Part shown: positions 34,000 through 45,500 of the stretch, piece after piece
Position numbering within the stretch: position 1 is the first letter of the stretch
Layout of the letters: each line of letters begins with the position of its first letter
Assembly (NCBI GenBank): GCA_028671895.1
Contig: CM053802.1
Coordinates: forward strand, 34,200,201 to 34,264,200
DNA: 64,000 nt
Source: Oenanthe sinensis
Taxonomy: Eukaryota > Streptophyta > Magnoliopsida > Apiales > Apiaceae
Reading direction: 5' to 3'
Notes under the pieces: model-generated
Told to the model about the DNA's origin: nothing
Database searches by the model: none
The model's input: only the letters and a program-made list of their open reading frames with translations
Position numbers and translations under genes: made by a program

Positions 34000-35091
34000 C
34001 CCCTTACTTAGGCTTCTTGCATTCAGTTGCGAAGTGGCCTAGCTCATTACAGTTGAAGCAACGAAACTTGCTTCTATCAACTAAGTCGGTCTTGTAGCCG
34101 CTTTTTGATACTACTGTCGAAGAACCTCCTTTTTGGAATCTTCCAAAATTAGGCTTTACTCTGTAGGAGGAGTTTCTTCAGAAACTCATGTTGCCAAACC
34201 TCCTGGAAACCATTGCTAGAGATTCATCTTCCAGCTGATCTAGTTCTTCCAGCGAGTAGAACTCACCATCTTCTTGTTTGTCAGAAGTATGTCCAAATTC
34301 TGGAACCACATACTCTGTTGAAATGTTAGAAGGTGCAACAACCTTCACTTCTACCTTCTCTAGTGCTTGTACCATTAATGCCTTGGAGGAACTCAGTACC
34401 TTACCTCTCCCATACATCTCTCTTGTTTGGATCTGTTCCAATTCATAAGTCTTTAGCACTCCGTAGAGTCTTTCTAGGGTTATCTCTTTCATATCCCTAG
34501 ACTCCCGGATAGTTGCGATCTTGTGTTCCAAATGCTCGGGTAAGGTCAACAAAAACTTCATGTTCACGTCTTGATTCTGATAATACTTTCCATTCATATT
34601 GAGCTCATTTATCAGTTTGTTTAGTCTTTGAAACACCTCAGAGATATCCTCACCAGGGTTGGCTCTAAACTGCTCATATTGGGAGGTCAGGATTTCCCGT
34701 CTATTCTCTTTCACTTCCTCAGTCCCCTCATTGATATTCTCGATTGTTTCCTAGATCTGCTTTGCATTCTTGCAGTTGACTACATGATTGTACATGACGT
34801 AGTCTAGAGATTCAATCAGTATTAATTTGAGATTGTTGTCCAGGGACACAACTTCTGCTTCCTCATCTGTATAGTCTGGTGGACTTTTCAGAACTGTTTG
34901 TGGGGGATTACGACCCCATCTACCTCATGTTCAAGAATAACTGATATAGGGGGCTCAACATCTTTAGCCAATACTAATGCGTACTTGGGATTGGAAATTC
35001 CAATGAACAATAACATTTTGTGTTTCCACAAGTTATAGTGCTCTCTGTCGAACTGTGGAATTTTGATGCTAGTCACTTTTTGAGTACTCAT
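34000..35091 (-). pseudogene. SIRE-A gag
   Basis: The ATG at 35091 (MSTQKVTSIKIPQFDREHY) is the start: it lies about 190 bp after the PBS, and SIRE-D gag starts likewise (MSSQKLNSIKIPPFDR). The first frame ends at 34888 after a small frameshift. Homology continues as SLDNNLKLILIESLDYVMYN, a stop near 34755, then open 34178-34714 with NPGEDISEVFQRLNKLINELN, FLLTLPEHLEHKIATIRE and LERLYGVLKTYELEQ. The intact CCHC knuckle CFNCNELGHFATEC sits at about 34020-34070. It should form the particle shell and bind RNA. Two or three stops make it a pseudogene. Confidence 0.9.
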
Positions 35092-35280
35092 CTTTAATAA
35101 GATTAAAAATTAAGTGTTTCAAAAAAATATTTTAATTTTTGACTGAAAACAATTTTTGATCAAAATTTTTTTTTTTAATTATTTTGAATAAAAAATTATT
35201 TCGAATTAAAAATAATTTTTGAGATCTGTATTTGAGTTGCAGAATTTTTGGTTTGGATTTGATATTAGAAATATCAACCT

Positions 35281-35292
35281 GCTCTGGTACCA
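35281..35292 (-). other. SIRE-A primer-binding site
   Basis: The minus strand reads TGGTACCAGAGC two bases inside the 5' LTR end (CCAACA, AT, TGGTACC). It differs by one base from the standard initiator tRNA-Met site TGGTATCAGAGC seen in E1 and SIRE-D. The change creates a KpnI-like palindrome GGTACC. Confidence 0.88.
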
Positions 35293-35294
35293 AT

Positions 35295-36701
35295 TGTTGG
35301 TCCTTGATATTGTAGAAGAGAGGTTGAATACAATATCAATAAATTATCGCGGAATATTGGATTTAAAAATATTATTTTAAATTCACTTGAAATATTAATT
35401 ATGATGAAATACTGTTCAAGTAGAAGATATAATTTTAACTTGAAAAGTATTACAAAATTAATAAGTAGAAAGTTTATATAACTGTTTAAAAGCTTAGAAT
35501 GATTTAGACAAGAATTGCTCGAGTTTAACAATTATATTTCAAACTTGCACAGAAATCTGTGAATATTATAATGCAGCCAAGTTTCTGAATTTAAACTGTT
35601 TTTCTAACTTTGAATTATGAAGCCCCTGGCCTCATATTTATAGAAGTTGAAAAGCTGGTATGACTTTTTTCACTATGACTTTATTTAATTGATTTAAGCC
35701 TTGTATGACATTTGAAAAAGGCTGGGCATGACTTTAAAATTCGGTATGACTTTTCTAAAGTCATACCCGAATTTTCTTTCATTTAAATAAATCAGAAAGA
35801 CTTATTTAAAAGAAAATCGGTATGACCTTTTTCACAAAAGTTCGGTATGACTTATTTAAATAAATCAAAATGACTTATTTAAATAAAATCGATAGGACTT
35901 TTGATTAAAGAACTCGATATGATTTCTGATATATAATTCGGTATGACTTATTTTAGCAAAATTCGGTATGACTTTTATTAATAAAAATCGGTATGACTTT
36001 TATTAATAAAATTCGGTATGACTTATTTTAAAGTCATTTGAATTATGTTAATAATCATACTAAGTTATATATTTTATAATAAATTAATTCTACTTAATTT
36101 AATTAGTTAATTTATAAATTAAATTAAATTCAACTTGAATTAATTTAATTAGATAAATTAAATAATCAATTAACTAATGATAGTAGAATTAAAATACTAT
36201 ATTGTCTTATCTAATTATGCAGTCTTCTTTGAAGTCTTCCCGCCTTGGCTTTGTCTTCTGTCATAAAACCACTTGAGCTAACTGAAAAATAAATGTTAAT
36301 TTAGATGACACACAAATGTACTGTCTAGTTCATTTGTGCCACACTAATACATATTCTTCACTTATTAACTTTTAAGTTGTGGCCTTCTGTCATTCTTTCG
36401 CTTTACTGTCTTTCCTCATCTTCTGGAATCTTCTTGTAGTAGGCACTATAAATCTTCTGTATCTTCTGAATTTTTCTGAAATACTACCACTTTATTTTTC
36501 ACGGACGCTTGAAAAAATTAATGAACTTCTTCCACTGTTGAGTATCAATTTCATTACAAGTCTTCTGATATTCTGATCCTTTGTGTCTAGTATACATTCT
36601 TCGTCTTGATTCATGTTTAGTATTTATTATTTACTTATCTTTATAGCTAGAGTTGAGTTGTCATCTAATTATTATAAATAGACCTAGTCATATGACTTTC
36701 A
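35295..36701 (-). mobile_element. SIRE-A 5' LTR (1407 bp)
   Basis: Begins TGAAAGTCATATGACTAGG at 36701 on the minus strand and ends TCAAGGACCAACA at 35295 before the PBS. Same length and structure as the 3' LTR, including the GGTATGACTT array at about 35740-36030 and the TATA-like TATAAATATGAGG at about 35633-35645. Differences from the 3' LTR are scattered, mostly transitions. Confidence 0.93.
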
Positions 36702-39375
36702 AAAATTATTTAATCAATATTTAAATACTATTCAATCTCTTTAAATAATATTTAATCAATATTAAATATTATTCAAATAATTTTAAGGGGTATTTGATTC
36801 ATAAATAAATATTCCATATTTATCATCAATTAATATCAAAATATATTCTAAGGAAAGATTCCTGAATAATATCGACCAAAGTCGAGAAAATAATAGACTA
36901 CTCCTGGTCAACTATCGAGTACATCGAAGGACATAACTCGATACACAGTTCAGCTATCCTTATCTACTGATATGCATACTCTAACTTTTCAAGAAGTTCA
37001 GAGTCGCGAATGAACTAAGTAGTAAGGGGGGAAATACAATTCTTGATTGAGAAAAGCAATTCATAACACAACAAAACTTTATAAACGAAAACATGTTATA
37101 CAGTCGAGGAATCAAGATTTCAAGGAACTTGCATATACAGAAATAAAATTATTCTGTAATAGAATACGAAGAATAGATTTAGGAATCTTGTCTAGTGTCC
37201 ATGAAGCATATCCAAGGTCCCACTTGTAATCCAAAAGTTCTATCAATAGATATAAGAACTTTGATTAGTCTCTCTACTCAAGTTAACTACTTTAACTCTA
37301 CTAATCATAACAACTTTTTATTAAGTACTAACATTTGTTTCGCAATTAATAAACCTAATGATTTAGTTATGCTACGACCTCGATACTAATCCAAAAACCT
37401 ATATCGAGTCCAAACATGGACATTACAATTTGTACTTGGTAGTTTTATTAACTCTTATTTTTCTCGATATTTCACCTCCTCGGACCTACTTTAGCTATTC
37501 ATAAAACTATCTTGTCAATGATTTTTATTTAAGTTCTATACACCAACATGTATTCATGATACTCCTCAACAACTTTCGTTACTTGACTAACTCGAGACCA
37601 GTCATCTATCTTGCTCGAAATCGACTCCCAAAACGGTTGTTTAACTTTTTTCTTGTGTTCATTTCACTTACCACCCTATTTTCTAGAATTTTTAGTAAAT
37701 TGGAAATTAGTCCTTTTAACACGATTTATTTTCTGAGGTCTTCTATGACATAGAAGGAATATTCCATAAAAGTTTCAAAGCCAACCAAGAAATGTAGCTA
37801 AGACAGAAATATCCTCAAACTTAGGCTCATGACAAGCTTGCTCCTTAGATTTCTTACTTGCACCTTCTTGACTCCAAATATTTTAATAAATCAGATTTTA
37901 CTCATTTTCATCTGAATCCTTATTCTGAATTATCCTAGATGACTCCAGTATTTTAAATAAAAGTTTTAGATTTTATTAAGCTCCGTAGCTAGTCCAATCA
38001 TAGCCTCAAAGGTGGACGAAAAACAGAATTCATATTTTCTGCGCTACCGTTACTAAATCGTTCATAACTTTTGACTCATAACTCCGAATGATGCAAAATT
38101 AGTGCACAAACGATCTAGAGATTGTCTTCTATCCACTCATCTCATCAAACTGTGCAGACTAGAGAAAAAATATTCTCAGATTTTTCTGGACAGTTTCTGC
38201 AGAATGGGAAGAAAAAAATGGGCATGGTAACGTTTGTAAACTCAACATTTTCCATTTCTATTCTACTTCAATTCAACCAACAATCAATTCCAAACTCCTT
38301 AATCAACATCAAAAATCAACATACTACAATATCAAGCCAAAAAATCAGTCAAGCATATGAAAAGTAATTCAAAATCAAATGTAAAGCACAAGTATTTCTA
38401 GGACTATCCATGCTTAAACAATGCTACCCATGACATGTATAAGCTATAACAATCATCAACCAAGCCATAGGAACCCAAGAATCAAAGAAAATAAATTTTT
38501 ATTTTTGGAATCACTATTCATGTTCTTGAGGATTTTGATCATTGCAAGAGATTGAATGGATGAAATGATGTAAGATTCAAGACAAAGCAAGATGAGGGTT
38601 ATACCTTCGATTCGAGCTAAACAATGCAACGATCAAGAAAGCCTATGATTATCTCCCAAAAATGCAACCCTTGTTCTTCAAGAAATCATGGTGAAAAGTG
38701 TAGTTGGTGATGAAGATGATGGCTAGGAAAGAACGGGTTCGAAGAGAGGTAAACAATGAAATCGAAATCAAGCGTTTTTGACAAGAATCGAGCAAGTTAT
38801 GAAGAAATCTCTCCACTTTCTTCATTTTTTTCTCTTTCTCTCTCTCTCTCTCAATCGGCAAAATGAAATGAATGGGGTGTTGGCCAATTTTTGTTTTCTT
38901 TTATGTGTCCCCTAGCTTTGTATGGTAGTCGCGTAATTTTTCGACGACGTTTTAATCTCTCTCTCTCGTACTTTATTCATCCGACAAACTTAAGTTTTAA
39001 AATATCAAATTCTCATTTTATAATTCACTTATGAATTATTATTAATTTAATACCCTTTAATTGTTTTGATAGTTTACGAAACAATTATCTGGATAAACAC
39101 TATTCACTTATACCGTCTCTCAAACTCTGCTATGACTTTCACCCGGATTCCAAATTTATTTTGTTAGACTAAAAATAATTATAAGTACTATATTTGTTAA
39201 GTATGCTACAGTAAACACCGATACACATATTTTCGAATACCCCGTTATTAATAATATGGCCTCATATCTCACGTACCTTATGAAAAATAAATCAATAAAA
39301 TCATTTCTTCATAAAATGAAAAATTTTATCCAAAAAATTTAATAATATCAAGTGTCAAACATATGGGTTATTACA
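36702..39375 (-). mobile_element. Solo LTR-1 (gypsy-like), right part
   Basis: Continues the A+T-rich repeat array of 22440-22980 and aligns with solo LTR-2 at about 44300-47670. Shared blocks include the 64-codon stretch at 37195-37389 (versus 44833-45027), the GCGCTACCGTTACTAAATCGTTCATAAC block (about 38041 versus 45659) and the minus-strand frame 38649-38861 (versus 46835-47017). A CT-run (38826-38854) and ACATAAAAG on the minus strand near 38900 could mark its promoter and R region. Ends TTATTACA at 39375, followed by the TSD TAAGG. Confidence 0.82.
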
Positions 39376-39380
39376 TAAGG
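39376..39380. repeat. Right TSD TAAGG of solo LTR-1
   Basis: Exact copy of the bases at 20809-20813, placed directly after the LTR end TTATTACA and before the resumed SIRE-B coding sequence (GGTTCAGAACTC). Confidence 0.92.
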
Positions 39381-39896
39381 GGTTCAGAACTCAAGAGAAA
39401 ACAGATGCTGCTGAAAAGATCCGAAACTACTGCTTGTCAAAAGGTATCAAATCCTACATCCGGTAGATGTCAAGGATAGATTCAAGGCAACCATATGCTA
39501 TTCAAGAAGAAGAAGAAGATCCTGTCGAGCAGAAAGTGCTTTGAGAATTAGCACGGGTCGAACAAAGAAGGTTATATGGTAATCCTATACAGCCAGAAAA
39601 GTCAACCACTGTAGACGTACCAATGACACATGTTCACAAGAGTTCAAATCCAGAAGAAGGTGAAGTTGATACATTTGTAGATGGTGAAGAATGAAGAATT
39701 AGATAGGTCAAGATAGAACATGTAAAATATGTTCAGTCTAGAGGAATATCTATCTTGTATTTATCTTTCATATTTGAATCTGAAAAATTGTTAAATATAA
39801 TAACATAACTTTTTGTTATTTACAGTTCTTAAATGTCGTATTATTTTCTTAGTTGTTAGTTGAGTTATCATCTAAAAATTTGTGTGTTAAATACAT
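39381..39896 (+). pseudogene. SIRE-B env-like region, 3' end, and pre-LTR DNA
   Basis: Resumes the reading interrupted at 20813: AAEKIRNYCLSKGIKSYIR, a stop, RIDSRQPYAIQEEEED, a stop, VEQRRLYGN and the end EEGEVDTFVDGEE near 39690. This matches SIRE-A 24616-24990 in order. The remainder to 39896 is A+T-rich and ends in GTTAAATACAT before the LTR. The expected GGGGAG tract before the LTR seems deleted, since SIRE-A has about 30 more bases there. Confidence 0.85.
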
Positions 39897-41174
39897 TGAA
39901 AGTCATATGACTAGGCATATTTGTAATAATTAGATGACAACTCAACTTAGATAAGAAAAAGAAGTAAATAATAAATATGATAACATGAATAAACACGAAG
40001 AAAGTCAACTAGACACGAAAAATCCTAGTATCAGAAGTATTTTGATGAGATCACTTCTCAACACTGGGAGAAGTTCATTAATATGTTCAAGCATCAGTAA
40101 AAAATAAAGAAGTAATATTTCAGAAGAATTCATAAGATACAAAAGATTTTAAGTGGTTACTACATAAAGATTCCAGCAAAAGAAAAAAAAAGGAAAAATA
40201 GTAAAGCAGAAAAAGGACAGAAGGCCACAACTTTTAAAGTTAAATGGGAAGAGTATTTATTTAATATGACATAAATGAACCAGACAATACATTTGTGTGT
40301 CAACTAATTAATAAATATTTATCATCTAGCATAAATGAACCAGACAATACATTTAATGAATTTTAATTCTACTATCAAAAGTTAATTAATTATTTAATTT
40401 ATTTAATTAAATTAATTTAAGATTGAATATATATATTATTTAATAAATTAAGTAGAATTTTTTTATTATAAAAGATATGACTTGGTATGATTTTTAATAA
40501 ATCTTTTTGGATTATAATAAAATTCATACCGAATTTGGTATAATAAAAGTCATACCGACTTATATCAAAAAAGTCATACCGAGCTACTTGAAGGAAAAGT
40601 CATACCGAATCTCAAGATTGAAAAGTCATATCGAGGATTTGAAAAGTCATACCGAGCTTCTGATTAAAAAGTCATACCGAAAATGACTTTAAAAAAAGGT
40701 CATACCGACTTTTGAAAAGTCATACCGAGCCTTTTCAAAAGTCATACAAGCGTTAATCAAAAGTCATACAAGATTAAATAAGTCTGAAAAATGTCCTGAA
40801 TTGAAAAATCATACAAGCTTTAAATTCCTCTATAAATATGAGGTGAGCACTTCATATTTTTAAGTTGAGAAAAACATTCAAATTCAGTAATTTGTCTGAT
40901 TGTAATATTCACAGACTTTTTATGTTGGTTTGAATAATAATTGTTATTTTAAAACAGTTCATGTCTAATTTGTTCTAGAATTCTAAACAGTTTACACTTT
41001 CAATATATTAATGTTGCAATATTTTTCAAGTTAAAATCATATCTTATACTTGAACAGTATTTCATTATAATTAATATTTCATGAGAAATTAAAGTAAATT
41101 TGTTAAATAAATAATTCCGCGATTAAAATCAAATATTGTATTCAACCCTCCTCCTATAATATCAGGGACCAACA
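39897..41174 (+). mobile_element. SIRE-B 3' LTR (1278 bp)
   Basis: Begins TGAAAGTCATATGACTAGGC and ends TATCAGGGACCAACA at 41174, the same ends as the SIRE-A LTR but in plus orientation. It carries the motif array as AAAGTCATACCGA copies at 40500-40735 and a CTATAAATATGAGG TATA box near 40832-40845. After 41174 the sequence is SIRE-C protease, which places the insertion. It is about 130 bp shorter than the SIRE-A LTRs. Confidence 0.9.
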
Positions 41175-42529
41175 TTATGTTTCAAGCCATCAACTAGAGC
41201 TACTTCTTCAATTATAACATTTTAAAGTTCAATCTTGCCATATCCCAGTTTTTTTCCTTTGTTACCATCTCCAAAGGATACTTCTGGACCAACCATCTCC
41301 ACAAAGTCTGTAAGCAAGGATTTCTTTCCAGTCATGTGTCCTGAGCATTAACTATCCAGAATTAGGGACATTTTCTTTAACCTTATTCCCTGCACACAGA
41401 TAGCAACTAGTTAGATGTTTTAAGGACCCAAACTATTTTGGATCATTTCTTACTAACTTTGGGTGAAACAAGTTTAGTATTTTTCACTTTGGATTTACAT
41501 GTCTCCTTTGTTGCCTTAGACTCTGGTGGAGTCTTGACAGTGTCATACCAACTTTTATCAATTGAAGATTTTAACTCATAAAAATTGTAATACAAATCAT
41601 GATAGTCTCTACACATATAAATAGAATAAAATATGCTACCACAATGATAACAAGGTTTCTGTCGAATGTAGTGACTAGTCAGAGTCTAAGGAGATCTAGA
41701 CTCTGAATTTTTCTCAATCTTTGTTTTATAATCTAGAACAAGATGGTTGTGGTTTCCACATTCATACATTTCTTTCTAGGAGCATTAGGATTTTTTAATA
41801 TTTATTGGCCTTGTTAATGCATTCTTTACCATTCATATTTCTCCTAGTCTTGCTAGACTCTAGTAAGTTATCTAGTCTTTCTTTCAACTTAGACTTGGAC
41901 AGAAAACCTATGTTAATATTTTTCATGGTTTTTGTACTCCTATTTTATTTGTCTTTTTGTTATCCCTAGAGATATCATGGGCAGATAAGTTTGTGACATT
42001 TGAGGTATTATATTTGACTTCAGATGTTACAAACTTGATAGGGGTAAAGATATTTTTATCCTTAGTCTCACTTGATTGACTAGCTTTTACCTTACTGTCA
42101 TTCTCAGTAACAGGTCTCTTGCCCTGACTCTTGTCATAGTCTAGATCAGCAGTTTGACACACATTTTGGTCATTGAGAATCTGATGGACCTTTATACCAG
42201 AGTATGTGCACACTTTGAACTTAAGCCTTTTTCTTCTTCTAGTTCTTTTCTAACATAGTCATAGGCTTTTAAGATTTCAACATGGTTTTGTTTATACTTC
42301 TCAGAATCCTTTTTATATTCTTCTATAAGAACTAATTCAGACTTTAGGTGATTATTCCTACTCATTAAGATTAGGTTTTCTTATGTTAACCTTTCATTGT
42401 CATTAATGTGTGATCTACAGTTAGTCATTATCTTTTTAACCTCATTTTGGACAATCTTTATACTATCAGAGTTCAAATTAAGAAAAGATTCAGTAGAGAA
42501 AATTGATACCTGATATTTAGGAGATAAAA
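41175..42529 (-). pseudogene. SIRE-C protease and gag C-terminal region
   Basis: Minus-strand Sirevirus-like sequence. Protease reads LILDS, stop, CSGHMTGKKSLLTDFVEMVGPEVSFGDGNKGKKLGYGKIEL up to VDGLKH, where SIRE-B starts. Upstream is a basic linker and a short open frame 41923-42213 (KVKASQSSETKDKNIFTP), then coiled-coil remnants (RKELEEEKGL, YKKDSEKYKQNHVEILKAYD). The stop next to the active-site Asp and many frameshifts make it non-functional. It continues across solo LTR-2 at 47671. Confidence 0.82.
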
Positions 42530-45500
42530 GTGACACCCCCAGATCTGGGGTTAGAGATCTAGACCATCACGGTCCAATTTCAATAATAAAATATTCACTT
42601 GCTTAATAATTATATCAATAATATATACTGGTGACCTTAATCCAATTACACAACTCGAGCCATAGTCTCAGAAAACAAACTTAAAATAGTAACAACTATT
42701 ATAACCCAACTATAAACTCAAGATCTCATGCTACTAATATAACCTCTACCTGAAGTTACATTAGAAGTTAACATTGTTTCAACATTTATTATTACATTGC
42801 ATATTTTACAATAAGTCTTACGATTCTAAACTGAAATCCTATCTAACTTACACCACATGTAGAATCCTTGAACCTGACTATCTCAAGCTCGAGCCTTTCT
42901 TTTCCTTTGCATACCAAGGACATGTCTTACTGCAAGATTTAAAGTTACAACAAGAAAGAATGAGCCAAAGAATGCTCAACAAGATATATATTAGAATATC
43001 TATGTAGTTTGCACCAAGAAAATGGTGGTAACCAATATTTATACCAACCCGATGTCCAACGGTATCAATATATAACTTTAAATATATATGCAGAAAGTTT
43101 AGCGATGTATATCTTGATAATAAATCAATCACAGTTTATGATGCAAGAAGGTAGTCACAATAAGTATATAATATGAGTTATTGCGGTACAAATAATTTAA
43201 GTTCACAATTTTGGAATGACACTATCGGTAACTTAGCTCGATGGCATCAGCAACAGTGTCCTATTCATTTAAGAATCACTAAGAAAACAGTTCAAGATAC
43301 TGCGAAAAGAATAAACAAAAGTTCAACAATTCCCATTAACACTATCGGTAACTTAGCATCTAGGCTTTTGTTACAATGTTAATGTCAAATTTCAATTGAA
43401 AGAAGGGACTATAATTTCGAGCATTCACCACGCCTTATTGTACATGATGATCAGTCGTATTGTACAAGAGAAAAATATGTAACTTTCTCTACTAGTAGAA
43501 GGATGATCTGCAAATAGGTCATCACCCCAGGTAACACATAGGCCTTTAAATGATAGATCGTGCGTCACTCGGCCTCTTACGCTACGATAGACTGTGCCGC
43601 ACACAAGCCTCTTACACTTTGATGGACTGCGCTGCACGCAAGCCTCTTACACTTATAGCTTCAACCCCATTTGAATATATGAAAATCAATAAGTCTGGAA
43701 GGGATATTTAATCCAACATTCCATAATAACAATAATCCTCTCTAAGATTTCAACATCAGAGAATGGATTCACTTCCGGAATTATGTGGAAGTACTCTCGT
43801 GGTATATGGGTAGACTCTCACTCAACTAATCTTTGATTGTTAGAATGTTTCTCACATTAGAAGTTCTCAAAACACATGACCAGGGAGTTATTTTAACATC
43901 ACCAAAGTCCTCGAAATGGATAATTCTCAAATAGAGTGAGATATTACCCATCATTACACCAATATACATATATGGAAAGAATATCAAAATTATTTATTCA
44001 TTCTCTAGTGTGGAGTTGTTAACTCAAATTTATTGTAAAATATTTGAATCATTGAATCTTAATTATTATTTAATGAAAAATAATATCAAATATTCTAGGA
44101 TAATTGCCAACATATTTGTAAAGGTCAATTAATATTGTTACGGATCATTTTGAATCCTCAAATGATACTTGAAAGGCTTCAAATGGTTTAGAAGTAATTG
44201 TTTAATATTTAAATATTATTTATTCAACTTTAAATAATATTTATATATTTTAAGAGAATTTGAAGATAATTCTTTAATATTTAAATAATATTTAAATATT
44301 ATTTATTCAACTTTAAATACTATTAAATCTCCTTTTAAATAATAATTAATAGTGAAAGAGATTAAATATATTTAATTACTTTAAATAATATTTAATCCCA
44401 TCAAAATAATCCTTTAATTATTTTAAAAGATATTAACTCATAATGAATAATAATTATCTATTATTAAACAATATAAAAATATATTCTAAGGAGGATTTCC
44501 TTGATTAATAATGACTAACGTCGTGAATTTATTATAATACTCTCGGTCAACTATCGAGTACGAAAAGTGTAACTTGATACTCCAGCAAATATCCCTGACT
44601 ACTTACTATATGAACTCTAACTTTTCAAGAAGTTCAGAGTCGTTAAAGGATCAAGTAGGAAAGGGGTGGGAATTAATTTCAATAACATCAAGGGTATGAA
44701 TAATTCAAAACACAACAAGACTTTATAATAGAAGAATTTGTTATAAAGTCAAAGACTTCAAGAAATCTTGCGTAAATAGCAATCAAAATATTCTTATACA
44801 GAATAAAAGAATGGAGTTAGAAATCTTGTCTGGTGTCCATGATGCATTTTCAAAGTTCCACTAGTAATCCAAAAGTTCTATTAATAAATATAAGAACTTC
44901 GATTAGTCTCTCTACCCGGGTTAACTACTTTAACTCTACTAATCATAACCACTTTTTATTAAGTACTAACATTTACTTTACGGTTAATAAACCTCTTGAT
45001 TTAGTTATTCTACGACCTCGATACTAGTTGACAACCTATATCGAGTAAATTTATGACCATTAGGATTTGTACTTAGTCGTTTTATTAATACTGATTTTGC
45101 CCGACATTTCACCTCCTCGGACCTACTTTAGATATTCATAAAACTATCTTGTCAATAGTTTTTAATCATGTTCTTTACACCAACATGTAGTCATGATACT
45201 CCTCAACAATGTCTGTTACTTGATGGACTCGAGACAAGTCTTCTATCTTGCTCGGAATCACCTCTCAAAATGATTGCTTAACTTTATCCTTATGCATATT
45301 CACACCAACACCTTATTTTATAGCATTTTTAATAAATTGGAAATTAATCCTTTTGCTACAAAATCTTTTCTGAGATTTTCTATAAACTATGAACATTCTC
45401 CCATAATAGTTTCCAGTTTTATTAAGCAACCTAGATATGTCAATGATTGCCTCAAAGTTAGATAAAATACATAAATTTCTACTCTGCGCTACCCGACTCA

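Larger units (their letters stand above)
22981..36701 (-). mobile_element. SIRE-A: complete Sirevirus-like Ty1/copia element, 13.7 kb
   Basis: Minus-strand order: 5' LTR 35295-36701, PBS, gag, PR, INT, RT, RNase H, a 1.2-kb spacer, a 3.6-kb env-like region, PPT, 3' LTR 22981-24387. Both LTRs are exactly 1407 bp. By eye they differ at about 20 positions in the first 300 bases and less often after that, so the insertion is not recent. The flanking 5-mers GAAAT (22976-22980) and AAAAT (36702-36706) are a TSD with one mismatch. Stops, frameshifts and an Asn-Asn RT box show it is dead. Confidence 0.93.
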
